DNA of 64,000 nucleotides, taken from positions 186,001-250,000 of the forward strand of contig NZ_KB899969.1 of NCBI RefSeq assembly GCF_000378485.1, written 5' to 3'. The stretch comes from Flavobacterium rivuli WB 3.3-2 = DSM 21788. GTDB taxonomy: Bacteria; Bacteroidota; Bacteroidia; Flavobacteriales; Flavobacteriaceae. How positions within the stretch are numbered: the stretch's first letter is position 1; each line of letters begins with the position of its first letter. The translations under genes and the position numbers were made by a program. Of the stretch, positions 46,114 to 55,099 are shown piece after piece. The notes beneath the pieces were generated by a model. The model ran no database searches, was not told where the DNA came from, and saw only the letters and a list, made by a program, of their open reading frames with translations.

Positions 46114-46266
46114 TTAATTGGGTATTATACTTCCCATTTTAAAGATAGTGCCTTCTGAAAATCCTAAATTAAATGCTGGTAAAATATAAGACGCCCAATT
46201 TCCACCACAATCTTGAACTAATCCTATATCAATGGACAAACCCACCCCATAACGGATATTAAATAG
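46114..46266 (-). pseudogene. 3' remnant of a lost coding sequence
   Basis: 50 codons without a start, ending at TAA 46116-46114: LFNIRYGVGLSIDIGLVQDC, GGNWASYILPAFNLGFSEG, TIFKMGSIIPN. The alternating hydrophobic pattern resembles the C-terminus of a beta-rich outer-membrane or toxin-type protein. The upstream side is cut by an in-frame TAA and then by a G/C-rich repeat (46277-46310). Lies 51 nt before the small lipoprotein on the same strand. Confidence 0.45.
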
Positions 46267-46276
46267 TTATCGTTTC

Positions 46277-46310
46277 TCACCCCGGCTCCCTCTCCTAAAG
46301 AGCGGGGTGA
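46277..46310. repeat. G/C-rich dispersed palindrome
   Basis: tcaccccg (46277-46284) and cggggtga (46303-46310) are exact inverted copies around gctccctctcctaaagag. G/C-rich relative to its surroundings; sits at the break of the gene remnant. Confidence 0.6.
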
Positions 46311-46338
46311 AAGCTTTATTTGCAAACTGCGACTCAAA

Positions 46339-47925
46339 CTACTTTTTCTCTAATACAGCCCTAATCATATTGTCTTCTTTAAGTATCATTTCGTAGTAGG
46401 GTTTATCGCTTAAAACCTGGCGGGCAAATTCTGCAGCGAGGTACCGTTTTACCTTTTCTTTATGCGGCTCCAGTTTAAATACAAGCCCGTTCTTTAAAAG
46501 GTAGGCATTAAAAGCTTTAAAGTATGTGTCGCCGGTTGCAACCTGTTTAGCGATCCCTTCTGCCGAAAGGCCACTAAATTCTTTGCGTTCTTTATCAAGC
46601 TGTTCAAAAATAAAATAGCTTGTTATACCGCTTTGCATTACCATAGCAATAGCTTCGTCGCCGTGCTTGCCCTCAAGCGGAACAAACACATCGGGTACAA
46701 TACCCCCACCACCATAAACAGTCCTGCCTTTTACCGTTTTAAACTTTAAAGTGTCGGCTACTTTTATACTGTCGGCAGCATACAGCTCGCCGCTTTCATA
46801 CCGTTTCTGGAAATCATTAAAATAAGCCTCGTCGCCATTGGCATAACTGCGCTGTATAGACCTTCCTGATGGCGTATAATACCTTGCCACCGTTAAGCGC
46901 ACGGCACTACCATCGCCAAGTGGCATTTCGCGCTGCACTAATCCTTTACCATAAGAACGGCGGCCTACTATAATACCACGGTCGTTATCCTGAATGGCGC
47001 CGGCCAATATTTCGCTGGCCGAAGCACTGTTCTCGTTTATAAGCAAATATAATTGCCCGGTTTCAAAAATACCTTTGCTTGTGGCATCGGTTTCATCCAC
47101 CCGGTTTTTCTTATTTTTTGTTTTTACAATAAGTTGCCCGTCCTTCAAAAATTCATCGGCAATCTCTACCGCTTTTTCAAGATAGCCTCCGCCATTGTCG
47201 CGAAGGTCTACCACTAAGGACGTTGCACCGTCTTTTTTAAGCTGCACAAGCGCCTTATGAAATTCGTCATACGTAGTTTCGGCAAAACGGTTTATTTTAA
47301 TATACCCTATGGAAGGCCTTAACATGATAGCGGCATCAACACTTTTTATAGGTACCACATCGCGTGTTACATTTACCTTAAATTGTTTTTTATCGCTTTT
47401 TCTAAAAACAGTTAGCGTGAGCTTAGAACCCTCTTCGCCTTTAAGTTTAGAGAAAAGCGTATCGTTGTTTAACTTTCGCCCATAGAGTTTAAAGTTATTG
47501 GCATATAATATACGATCGCCAGCCTTTAGGCCAGCCTTATCGCTTGGGCCGCCGGGAATGGGTTTTATAACCGCAACAGAATCTTTATACATGTAAAAGT
47601 TAACACCAATACCTACAAAGTCGCCTTTCATGCTTTGTGCCACCCCCGCCATTTCGTCTTTAGAAATGTATACAGAGTGTGGGTCGAGCTTTTCGAGAAT
47701 ATTGGTTACAGTAAGGTCTACAATAGAGTCGGTGTTTACTTTATCTACATACTCATTATCTATAAAATCAAGCAGTTTGTTAAGCTTGTTCTTATGAGAG
47801 CCGGTAGATGCCATACCCATCTTCCCTGCCTGTTGTGCAGGAAAGTTAAGAAAACTGCCCAAAAGCATCCCAATGGCAAGCACAGTTGCCAGGAGCAAGG
47901 GAATGTAAATTTTATTTATTTTCAT
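46339..47925 (-). CDS. S41 family C-terminal processing peptidase (CtpA/Prc-like)
   Basis: 528 residues. An N-terminal signal anchor (residues 8-30) sends it to the periplasm. PDZ domain about residues 85-180 (DFVGIGVNF, PSDKAGLKAGDRIL), then the peptidase core: VVDLRDNGGGYLEKA, the catalytic serine in NSASASE (299-305), and Lys327 in SYGKGLVQ. These form a Ser-Lys dyad. Its ATG overlaps the stop of the dCMP deaminase gene by 1 nt (TAATG), so it is translationally coupled as the third gene of the operon HupE-like/dCMP deaminase/S41. Confidence 0.95.
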   Translation of the reverse strand: MKINKIYIPLLLATVLAIGMLLGSFLNFPAQQAGKMGMASTGSHKNKLNKLLDFIDNEYVDKVNTDSIVDLTVTNILEKLDPHSVYISKDEMAGVAQSMKGDFVGIGVNFYMYKDSVAVIKPIPGGPSDKAGLKAGDRILYANNFKLYGRKLNNDTLFSKLKGEEGSKLTLTVFRKSDKKQFKVNVTRDVVPIKSVDAAIMLRPSIGYIKINRFAETTYDEFHKALVQLKKDGATSLVVDLRDNGGGYLEKAVEIADEFLKDGQLIVKTKNKKNRVDETDATSKGIFETGQLYLLINENSASASEILAGAIQDNDRGIIVGRRSYGKGLVQREMPLGDGSAVRLTVARYYTPSGRSIQRSYANGDEAYFNDFQKRYESGELYAADSIKVADTLKFKTVKGRTVYGGGGIVPDVFVPLEGKHGDEAIAMVMQSGITSYFIFEQLDKERKEFSGLSAEGIAKQVATGDTYFKAFNAYLLKNGLVFKLEPHKEKVKRYLAAEFARQVLSDKPYYEMILKEDNMIRAVLEKK

Positions 47926-48356
47926 TATATCTGGTCCAGGTCAGGCACACACTCTACCGTTACGCCCGCCCTCGTTAAAAAGTCTATACCAGAGCTATCT
48001 TTATAAGACTGCTGGTATACCACCCTTTTAATGCCCGACTGGTGTATTAGTTTACTGCAGTCTTTGCAGGGCGACATGGTAATGTATAGTGTTGCGCCTT
48101 CGCACGATTGTGTTGAACGGGCAACTTTTAATATAGCATTCGCTTCGGCATGCAGTACGTACCATTTGGTAAGGTTCTCTTCATCCTCGCAGCAATTCTC
48201 AAAACCCGATGGTGTCCCGTTATAACCGTCGGATATTATCATTCTGTCTTTTACAATAATTGCGCCAACTTTCCTGCGCACGCAGTACGACAGCTGCCCC
48301 CATTCGCGCGCTATGCGCAAATAAGCCCTGTCATATTTATTTAGTTTTTCTGTCAT
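47925..48356 (-). CDS. dCMP deaminase / ComEB-type cytidine deaminase-like protein
   Basis: Zinc deaminase giving dUMP from dCMP for dTMP synthesis. 143 residues. The zinc site is HAE (69-71) and PCKDC (Cys97, Cys100). An N-terminal segment GAIIVKDRMIISDGYNGTPS binds the substrate. Stops in TAATG, overlapping the S41 start. Cytosolic. Confidence 0.93.
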   Translation of the reverse strand: MTEKLNKYDRAYLRIAREWGQLSYCVRRKVGAIIVKDRMIISDGYNGTPSGFENCCEDEENLTKWYVLHAEANAILKVARSTQSCEGATLYITMSPCKDCSKLIHQSGIKRVVYQQSYKDSSGIDFLTRAGVTVECVPDLDQI

Positions 48357-48419
48357 TATAGTATCAGGAAACCCATTGCCTAAAGTTAGTGTGGCAAAGG
48401 CCTTTGTTTAGTTAATTAA

Positions 48420-49007
48420 TTACCAAATTTCGCTTTCTATTATCATAGGTAATACAACACCCGCTACAAATGCCGATGTTACCAATACCCAGTCGCGCTT
48501 ACTAAGCTTACCAAAGCGTTGCAGCATGAACGACAGTACAAGAACGGTAAGCACTACAATAAGTTGTGCGCCCTCTATGCCCAGTGCAAATTCCAGCAGG
48601 GGGAGCAATTTACTATCGCCTTTATCTATTATAATTTTAAAGTAATTGCTAAAGCCCAACCCGTGTATAATGCCAAAAAACAATGTAGTAAGTGCTATAA
48701 AATTAATGCTGCCGGCACTGGCTGCTTTTTTGGCAGATGTAAACAGGTTGTACAACGCCGTAGCCAGTATGGTTATGGGTATTAAAAATTCTACATAGGT
48801 ACTGTTTATTGTAAGTACATCGTAAACAGATAATACCAGTGCGGTAGTATGCCCAATGGTAAAGAGGGTAACGAGTAGCAGTATGTTTTTCCAGTCTTTA
48901 AAAGTGTAAGGCACGGTAAGTGCCGTGAGAAACATTACATGGTCGTAAGCATGTATGTCTAAAACGTGGTGAAGGCCTATATTGAAATACAACCAAAAAT
49001 CGGTCAT
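48420..49007 (-). CDS. HupE/UreJ-like membrane protein
   Basis: 195 residues with about six membrane helices. The conserved His/Asp-rich motifs are visible: GLHHVLDIHAYDHVMFLTAL at the start (H-x2-G-x-D-H pattern), LFTIGHTTALVLS, and GIIHGLGFSNYF. Such proteins are metal permease-like (HupE, UreJ: nickel or cobalt). No urease or hydrogenase genes are nearby, so the metal link is uncertain. 63 nt ahead of the dCMP deaminase gene. Confidence 0.9.
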   Translation of the reverse strand: MTDFWLYFNIGLHHVLDIHAYDHVMFLTALTVPYTFKDWKNILLLVTLFTIGHTTALVLSVYDVLTINSTYVEFLIPITILATALYNLFTSAKKAASAGSINFIALTTLFFGIIHGLGFSNYFKIIIDKGDSKLLPLLEFALGIEGAQLIVVLTVLVLSFMLQRFGKLSKRDWVLVTSAFVAGVVLPMIIESEIW

Positions 49008-49133
49008 GGCAATAGCATATAATTTAAGCGTAAACTTACATTATTTTGCAGAATTAATAAAACACCAACACGTTATAGTTAAGTATAGCATAAAATCTTT
49101 TGCCAAAATTATTTACATCCTAAAATATAACGG

Positions 49134-49141
49134 TATATTTG
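49134..49141 (+). promoter_or_regulatory. -7 element of the TerB-like gene
   Basis: TATATTTG, 25 nt before the ATG at 49167. Confidence 0.6.
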
Positions 49142-49166
49142 CAAAAATTTTTAGCGTAATAGTACT

Positions 49167-49598
49167 ATGTCCATTTCAGATTTGTTCGATAGCGGTTTTA
49201 AAGACAGGAATAAAGGCCATTTTGCCTCAATTGTAAGGGTTGCCATGGAAAACGGCCACCTGAGTGAAGAAGAAAGACACTTTCTTGACAAACTTGCTGT
49301 TCGCCTTGATATAACCGATGCCGAATATAAAGAGATTCTTGCAAGCCCTTTTAGCTACCCTATAAACCCGCCTTACCTGCACACGCAGCGACTGGAACGT
49401 TTGTATGACCTGAGCCGTATGGTATATGCAGATCATATACTTGGACCTAAGCAAAAAGAAATACTTACACGTTTTGCACTTGCCCTTGGGTTTACGCCGG
49501 GTAACGTGAGCTATATAGTAGACAAAGCTTTATCGCTACTGGTACTTAACGTAGACAGCGACACTTTTGTATACGAAATGCAACACATGAATAAATAG
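49167..49598 (+). CDS. TerB-like protein
   Basis: 143 residues, all-helical. The TerB/DjlA-type pattern is visible: ASIVRVAMENGHLSEEERHF, LDKLAVRLDITDAEYKEIL, MVYADHILGPKQKEILTRFA. In tellurite resistance proteins the two acidic loops bind metal; here NGHLSEEE and ADHILGPK keep the first loop best. No other ter genes around, so stress or metal sensing is only a guess. Own promoter and terminator. Confidence 0.82.
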   Translation: MSISDLFDSGFKDRNKGHFASIVRVAMENGHLSEEERHFLDKLAVRLDITDAEYKEILASPFSYPINPPYLHTQRLERLYDLSRMVYADHILGPKQKEILTRFALALGFTPGNVSYIVDKALSLLVLNVDSDTFVYEMQHMNK

Positions 49599-49623
49599 CA
49601 GTTATCTGCTTTATCATAATAAT

Positions 49624-49657
49624 ATCCCCGTTGAGTTTTAACTTATCGGGGATGTTT
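49624..49657 (+). terminator. Terminator after the TerB-like gene
   Basis: 7-bp stem atccccg (49624-49630) / cggggat (49647-49653) with additional internal pairing, then GTTTT. Confidence 0.75.
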
Positions 49658-49712
49658 TGTATATAAAGATGTTGCAAAATATACCCGTAAACTAAAAATT
49701 ACATTTTATCCT

Positions 49713-49720
49713 TATATTTG
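49713..49720 (+). promoter_or_regulatory. -7 element of the second TPR-HTH gene
   Basis: TATATTTG, 21 nt before the ATG at 49742; it overlaps an in-frame TTG at 49718 and so rules that start out. Confidence 0.6.
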
Positions 49721-49741
49721 GCTATAAAAATACGTAGCCGC

Positions 49742-51409
49742 ATGCCTAAAAAAATATCGTATAGCTTCCCTGCACTATTGCTGCTGCTGTGCCTGTTTTT
49801 TTGTACAGGCTTGCGTGCAGATACCGGTAATACTGCGCATTGCGACACACTTATACAACGTGGTATAAAGGCCATGTGGAAAAAAAACCATGTACGCTCG
49901 CTCGAACTTCTTACTGAGGCGCGTTCTATGGCCGAAAAGAACCGTTGGTACAAACAACAGTTCTTAGCTACAAATAATATAGGGGCTAACTATTACTCGC
50001 TCTTAGATTATGGCGAAGCATTAAATTATTACCTTGAAAGCTATACCATTGCTGTAAAAAAACTGGAGCCTAAGTACGAAATGGTAGTGCTTAACAATAT
50101 AGCCATTTTATACAGCAAAGAAGAAGACTATGCTAAGGCTAAAGAATACTTTAAAAAGGCTTATGATATTGCCAAAGAAAACAAAGACAGTTTTAAAATA
50201 GGCCTTTATGCCATGAACCTGGGCAATGTATGCAACGAAGCCGGCAATTTTAAAGAAGCCCGTAGCTTTTTTACTGAGTCTCTGCCTTACTTAAAGGATA
50301 ATGTTGATATGTACCTGATGGCAGAAACGGGCCTTGTAGAGAACGATCTGCTTATGGGGCACAGCATCCAGGCCCGTGAAAAAGCCAGTTCTATTTTGAG
50401 CCGGATACAAAATGCTGAAACCAATGATATCTGGCTGTCGTTAATGCTTGTTATAACAGAAAGTTATACAAAAGACAAAATGTACCCCGAAGCAATAGCA
50501 ACTGCCAATAAGATACTGGCTACCAAACCTAATATCGAAATTAAGAAAACAATATTTGGGCTCTTAAGCGATACTTACTCTAAAAGCGGGCAGTATAATG
50601 CTGCATTGCAATATAAAGACTCTGTTATAGCAGCAGAGAAAAAACTGTATAAAATAAAGAACAGCCAGTTATACAACAACAGCCGTGTAAAGTTTGAAAT
50701 TCAGGATTATAAAAACCAGATAGCCATTAATATTGAAAAGTTGGCTGCAGAGCGCAAGCTTTTTTACTACGTCATTGCTGTTATCATAGCAGTCGTGCTC
50801 ATAATTATCCTTGCATTGCGCAACCTGTCTGTAAAGCACAGGCAAAAGCAGCTGCTTGCAGAGCGCAACGAAAAGGTAATGGCGCTGGAACTGGAAAAAG
50901 AAAAGAATGAGAACCTCTTGCTGGAGCAGCAAATAAAAGAGCGCGAAACTACAGGGCTTTTAGAGCAGGAACGCCTTAAAGGCGAAATAGAGGCGCGTAA
51001 CCGAAAGCTATCGGCAAAAGCATTATATCTTTCCGGGCGAAATGAGCTTATAGAAGATATACTGTCATCTGTATCGGGTACTACAGAGCTGTCTAAAAAC
51101 CCGGCACTTGCAGGGCATATAAAAACCTTAAAAACGCACCTTAAAACTAACGATGAGTGGGACAGTTTCCTTACCCATTTTGAAGAGGTAAACCAGGGCT
51201 TTCTTAGCCGCCTTAAAGCAAAGCAACCTGCTCTTACAGCTAACGATGTGCGTTTTATAACCTATATTTATATGAACCTCAATACTAAAGAAATAGCCTC
51301 TATGCTTAACATTACTGCCGAAGCCATTCGTAAACGTAAAGAACGACTCGCTACAAAAATGGAACTGCCGGAGGGTACTTCGCTATATGATTACCTGTCG
51401 TTTATATAA
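49742..51409 (+). CDS. TPR-repeat membrane regulator with C-terminal LuxR-type HTH (copy 2)
   Basis: 555 residues from ATG 49742 (MPKKISYSFPALLLLLCLFF, signal peptide). Five to six TPR units to about residue 300 (NNIGANYYSLLDYGEALNYY, NNIAILYSKEEDYAKAKEYF), one membrane helix (FYYVIAVIIAVVLIIILAL), a long E/K coiled coil, then HTH: LTANDVRFITYIYMNLNTKE, IASMLNITAEAIRKRKERLA. Same layout as the gene at 28796 but distant in sequence, so they are paralogues with different inputs. Neighbours downstream are the SprF/OmpA pair, a possible target. Confidence 0.92.
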   Translation: MPKKISYSFPALLLLLCLFFCTGLRADTGNTAHCDTLIQRGIKAMWKKNHVRSLELLTEARSMAEKNRWYKQQFLATNNIGANYYSLLDYGEALNYYLESYTIAVKKLEPKYEMVVLNNIAILYSKEEDYAKAKEYFKKAYDIAKENKDSFKIGLYAMNLGNVCNEAGNFKEARSFFTESLPYLKDNVDMYLMAETGLVENDLLMGHSIQAREKASSILSRIQNAETNDIWLSLMLVITESYTKDKMYPEAIATANKILATKPNIEIKKTIFGLLSDTYSKSGQYNAALQYKDSVIAAEKKLYKIKNSQLYNNSRVKFEIQDYKNQIAINIEKLAAERKLFYYVIAVIIAVVLIIILALRNLSVKHRQKQLLAERNEKVMALELEKEKNENLLLEQQIKERETTGLLEQERLKGEIEARNRKLSAKALYLSGRNELIEDILSSVSGTTELSKNPALAGHIKTLKTHLKTNDEWDSFLTHFEEVNQGFLSRLKAKQPALTANDVRFITYIYMNLNTKEIASMLNITAEAIRKRKERLATKMELPEGTSLYDYLSFI

Positions 51410-51427
51410 TATTAGAATAATTTGTAA

Positions 51428-51640
51428 TTTTGAGCGTGGAGTAGTCGAAGAATCTCATTTGGCATTGCCTTGGATATGTAAAGGGTGCTTTATCTTTTCT
51501 TTTGTCTTGAAACAAAAGAAACAAAAATTCAAGGCTCTAACTTTTTGTGCTACAAATTATAAGCCTCAGCTAAATCATTTGAACTCGCTGCGCTCAAACA
51601 GCAAATGATTTTTAAGGCTTCAGCATATAATTTGCTTAAC
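51428..51640. repeat. Composite dispersed-repeat block before porP/sprF
   Basis: Three elements in a row: ttttgagcgtggagtag and tcgaagaatctcat (51428-51458), related to 39841-39919; a tcttttgtcttgaaacaaaaga hairpin block (51489-51535); and an imperfect palindrome with outer arms aaattata/tataattt (51554-51561, 51626-51633) and inner arms aaatcatttg/caaatgattt (51572-51581, 51602-51611). No ORF of note. All three types recur between genes in Bacteroidota (general knowledge). Confidence 0.65.
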
Positions 51641-51803
51641 GCAACGAAGTTTAAGGCCTTAGCTTCACTCTTAACCACAATACCATTAGGTATTTCCCAC
51701 CCGTTAAAATTTTTCGTAACTAAAAGTTAATAGAGAAAAATAATTATCTTTAGCCGGCCTGCTATAGCTGTCTTATAATGCTTTAACCAAAACAGGAACA
51801 CAA

Positions 51804-52739
51804 ATGAAGAAAATTTACTTTGCTATAGTAGTAGCATTGCTTAGTGTTGCAAACTCTTTTGCACAACAAGACCCCCACTACACACAGTACATGTACAACA
51901 TGAATGTTATTAACCCGGCGTATGCAGGGTCAAAAGAGCACTTGTCCTTCGGCCTTTTGTACCGCAAGCAGTGGGTAGATATCTCGGGAGCACCAAGCAC
52001 CGGGACATTTTCGGGCCACAGCCCTGTGGGTAAAAATGTAGGCTTAGGCTTATCGGCCATAACCGATAAGATAGGCCCGGTAAACGAAACCAACGTATAT
52101 GCCGATTTCTCGTACACCCTTAAGCTGGGCGGAGAGCACCGTTTAGCATTAGGCTTAAAAGCAGGCGCAACCTTCCATAAGGTAGGATTGTTTGACGATA
52201 TAGCAAATGGTTATGTACCGGCCCCCGATGACCCGGCCTTTGGGCAAAACATCAGCAGGACCTACTTTAACGTAGGTACGGGTATCTTTTACTACACCCA
52301 AAAATACTACTTGGCCCTATCGGTGCCCAATATGCTAAAAAGCAAGCACCTTGACTACAGGAGAGATAACATTGGCTATAAGTTCGGCTCTGAAGAATCA
52401 CACTATTTCTTAACGGGAGGGTATGTATTCGAGATAGGCGATAACTTTAAGCTAAAGCCATCGTTCATGGTAAAGTCAGCCTTTGGGGTAGACCCATCAA
52501 TAGACGGCTCGCTTAACGCGCTGTTCTTCGATAAGTTCGAGATAGGTGCCACCTACAGGATAGACGACAGCTTTGGCGGAATGGTAAACTATGCCATAAC
52601 CCCGAGCATTAAAATAGGCTATGCGTATGACCACATAACAAGCGACCTAAAGGTAACCACCCCTGCATCGCACGAATTCATGCTGCTGTTCGACCTTAAC
52701 TTCCCGAAAAAAGTATCACGTTCACCACGTTATTTCTAA
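51804..52739 (+). CDS. Type IX secretion outer-membrane protein, PorP/SprF family
   Basis: 311 residues. Signal peptide (FAIVVALLSVANSFAQ), then the family start QQDPHYTQYMYNMNVINPAY, AGSKEHLSFGLLYRKQWVDI, GHSPVGKNVGLGLSAITDKI, and a beta-barrel to the C-terminus. SprF-type proteins in flavobacteria sit next to, and help export, large SprB-like adhesins through T9SS. Here the gene is followed 3 nt later by the OmpA protein but no adhesin gene precedes it. Codon use is unusually G/C-rich (ggc, atc, acc) compared with its neighbours. Confidence 0.93.
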   Translation: MKKIYFAIVVALLSVANSFAQQDPHYTQYMYNMNVINPAYAGSKEHLSFGLLYRKQWVDISGAPSTGTFSGHSPVGKNVGLGLSAITDKIGPVNETNVYADFSYTLKLGGEHRLALGLKAGATFHKVGLFDDIANGYVPAPDDPAFGQNISRTYFNVGTGIFYYTQKYYLALSVPNMLKSKHLDYRRDNIGYKFGSEESHYFLTGGYVFEIGDNFKLKPSFMVKSAFGVDPSIDGSLNALFFDKFEIGATYRIDDSFGGMVNYAITPSIKIGYAYDHITSDLKVTTPASHEFMLLFDLNFPKKVSRSPRYF

Positions 52740-52742
52740 ACC

Positions 52743-54605
52743 ATGAAAAACTTATATATAGCACTTGGCTTTTTTGTGGCTACACATGCCTGGGCACAAA
52801 GCCCCGCTACCGAAACTGCCGATAAACTTTTTGCCCGTTTTGAGTATGTAGATGCCGCCAAAGAATATTTAAAGGTGGCAAAAAAGGGTAAAGACCCATA
52901 CGTATACCGCCAGCTTGCAGACAGTTACTACAATGTATACAACAGTAAAGATGCCATAATATGGTATGCCAAAGCTGTTGAAACAAAACAGGATGCAGAG
53001 ATATATTACAAGTATGCACAGATGCTAAAAGCAGAAGGCAAATTTGAAGAAGCCAATACACAAATGGCGAAATTTGCATCGATAGCCCCTAAAGATCAGC
53101 GTGCCATTGCCTTTAAGCAGGACCCTAATTACCTGCCTAAACTGCGTAGCCAGACTAAATTGTTTGACGAACAAATATTAGACATTAATGATAAAAAGTA
53201 TGGCGATTTTGGGGCTGTGGTATTAAACGATAACAGCTTTTACTTTGCCAGTTCGCGCAATACATCGCGCAAAACGTATGGGCGCGACGAGCAGCCATTT
53301 ATGGATATTTACACTGCAACTTATAGTGATAACGGTACCATAAGCGAGCCTAAACCTTTAAGCGAACTAAACACTAAATACCATGATGGTCCTCTTGCCA
53401 TTACCGGCGATGGTAATATTATGTATTTTGCCAGTGAAAGTTTTAGGGAAGGCGATTCTGAAAAAGCCAAAGGGCAAAAGAACAGCCTTATTTACCTGTA
53501 TAAAGCCACTAAAGAAAATGGCAAATGGGGTAATGTTGTGGCATTGCCATTTAATAATGTTAAGTGGTCTACCGGCAATCCGTCGGTATCTAAAGATGGT
53601 AAAACGCTGTACTTTGCATCTAACAGGAAAGGCTCTATAGGTGCGGGTACAGATATTTGGAAAGTAGATGTTAAAGGCGGCAACAGCTATGGCGAGCCGG
53701 TAAACCTGGGCAAGAAAATTAATACTGAGGGAAATGAAAATTACCCTTTTATAGCCGATGACAACAAGCTTTATTTTGCATCAGACGGGCGTAAGGGCTT
53801 CGGGGCGCTCGATATTTTTTATATAGACCTTGCCCATGATGGCGAGGCCATAAATGTGGGGCTTCCGGTAAACTCGCCTAAAGACGATTTTGCCTTTACC
53901 TTTAATGCCGATAAGAATATAGGCTTTTTTGCCAGTAACAAGGCGGGTAAAGATAATATGTATAAGGCTATCCCTATTTGCGGAGTTGAGGCTATTGTTA
54001 CCGTGATAGACGCTTCTACAAAAAAGGTATTGGCCAATGCCAAAGTTGCCATACTGGACGATAAAAATAATGTTATTGAGACTAAAATTACCAATACTGC
54101 CGGACAGCTTAACTACAGTGTAGATTGCGATAAGGCATTTATATTGCAGGCATCGGCAACGGGATATGAGAACAGTTCGGTTACATTGCCTAAAACAAAA
54201 GGCGGTACCATTGATATTACTGCTAATTTAAACCCGCTTGCAAACATTATTGTAGATGGCAAGATTGCGCTTAAAAATATTTACTTCGATTTTGATAAAA
54301 GCAACATAACCCAGGAGGCTGCTTTTGAGCTGGATAAACTGGTACAAACCATGACGCTGTACCCTAACATGGTAATATCTATAAAAACACATAGCGACAA
54401 TCGTGGCAGCGACGAGTATAATCTTCAACTGTCAGACGAGCGCGCAAAATCTACCGTGCAGTATGTAATATCTAAGGGTATTGCGCCAGATCGTATAAGC
54501 GGTAAAGGCTATGGCGAGACCGAGCTTCTTATTAAATGCGATAATTGTACCGATGAGCAGCATGCGCAAAACCGCCGTGTAGATTTTATTATAGTAAAAA
54601 AATAA
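52743..54605 (+). CDS. OmpA-family envelope protein with TPR and PD40 repeats (PorE-like)
   Basis: 620 residues. Signal peptide to about residue 18 (FFVATHAWAQ). TPR-like helices residues 20-120 (EYLKVAKKGKDPYVYRQLAD, WYAKAVETKQDAEIYYKYAQ). PD40/WD40-like beta-propeller blades about 160-400 (NSFYFASSRN, NIMYFASES, KTLYFASNRKGSIGAGTDIW, NKLYFASDGRKGFGALDIFY). A carboxypeptidase regulatory-like domain about 410-490 follows. The C-terminal OmpA domain (NIYFDFDKSNITQEAAFELD, THSDNRGSDEYNLQLSDERA, AQNRRVDFIIVKK) binds peptidoglycan. It probably anchors a T9SS-related complex. Co-transcribed with SprF (3 nt). Terminator downstream. Confidence 0.93.
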   Translation: MKNLYIALGFFVATHAWAQSPATETADKLFARFEYVDAAKEYLKVAKKGKDPYVYRQLADSYYNVYNSKDAIIWYAKAVETKQDAEIYYKYAQMLKAEGKFEEANTQMAKFASIAPKDQRAIAFKQDPNYLPKLRSQTKLFDEQILDINDKKYGDFGAVVLNDNSFYFASSRNTSRKTYGRDEQPFMDIYTATYSDNGTISEPKPLSELNTKYHDGPLAITGDGNIMYFASESFREGDSEKAKGQKNSLIYLYKATKENGKWGNVVALPFNNVKWSTGNPSVSKDGKTLYFASNRKGSIGAGTDIWKVDVKGGNSYGEPVNLGKKINTEGNENYPFIADDNKLYFASDGRKGFGALDIFYIDLAHDGEAINVGLPVNSPKDDFAFTFNADKNIGFFASNKAGKDNMYKAIPICGVEAIVTVIDASTKKVLANAKVAILDDKNNVIETKITNTAGQLNYSVDCDKAFILQASATGYENSSVTLPKTKGGTIDITANLNPLANIIVDGKIALKNIYFDFDKSNITQEAAFELDKLVQTMTLYPNMVISIKTHSDNRGSDEYNLQLSDERAKSTVQYVISKGIAPDRISGKGYGETELLIKCDNCTDEQHAQNRRVDFIIVKK

Positions 54606-54621
54606 TCGCAATTGGTAAACT

Positions 54622-54650
54622 AAACAGCCCCACAATTTGCGGGGCTGTTT
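54622..54650 (+). terminator. Terminator after OmpA-family gene
   Basis: 10-bp stem aaacagcccc (54622-54631) / ggggctgttt (54641-54650), then TGCATTT. Confidence 0.8.
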
Positions 54651-55099
54651 GCATTTATAAAATTAACTATAGCATGGTTTCACCCACGGTTTTTGTAAAT
54701 AATGTAACTCCAAAAAGGGTTACAACTTTTATAGTTCTTAATATCTCGCAATTGTTATTGAAGATGTGCAGGGTTTTAACTTTAATGATTTTCATAACAC
54801 AATAATTTTAGCAGGTTTACTTTGGGGGGTTAATAAACACCTGAATTACTATCAGATACTCAAAGCTACTATTATTTATATTTTAAATAATCAACTATCG
54901 GCAGATGGCATAAGACTGGCGGCGAATAGCACGTTTATATAGCTAAGAATACTGTACGGCAACATAAAAAAAGCAGCCAAAATGTTTGCAAATGCTGCAA
55001 TACACAACTTTTACCACTATTTATTGTGTAAAATTTATGAAATATACATTTTACAATTTGCTAATGCTTTATTAATTTTGTGTTGCTAAACAGCTACAG
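54651..55099. other. Intergenic, 449 nt
   Basis: AT-rich, no supported ORF. Contains a small gcagc/gctgc hairpin near 54974-55000 and the -7 box at 55073-55080. Nothing else seen. Confidence 0.5.
55073..55080 (+). promoter_or_regulatory. -7 element of the JmjC/cupin gene
   Basis: TAATTTTG, 19 nt before the ATG at 55100. A TTTG 12 nt upstream is too close for a -33. Confidence 0.55.
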
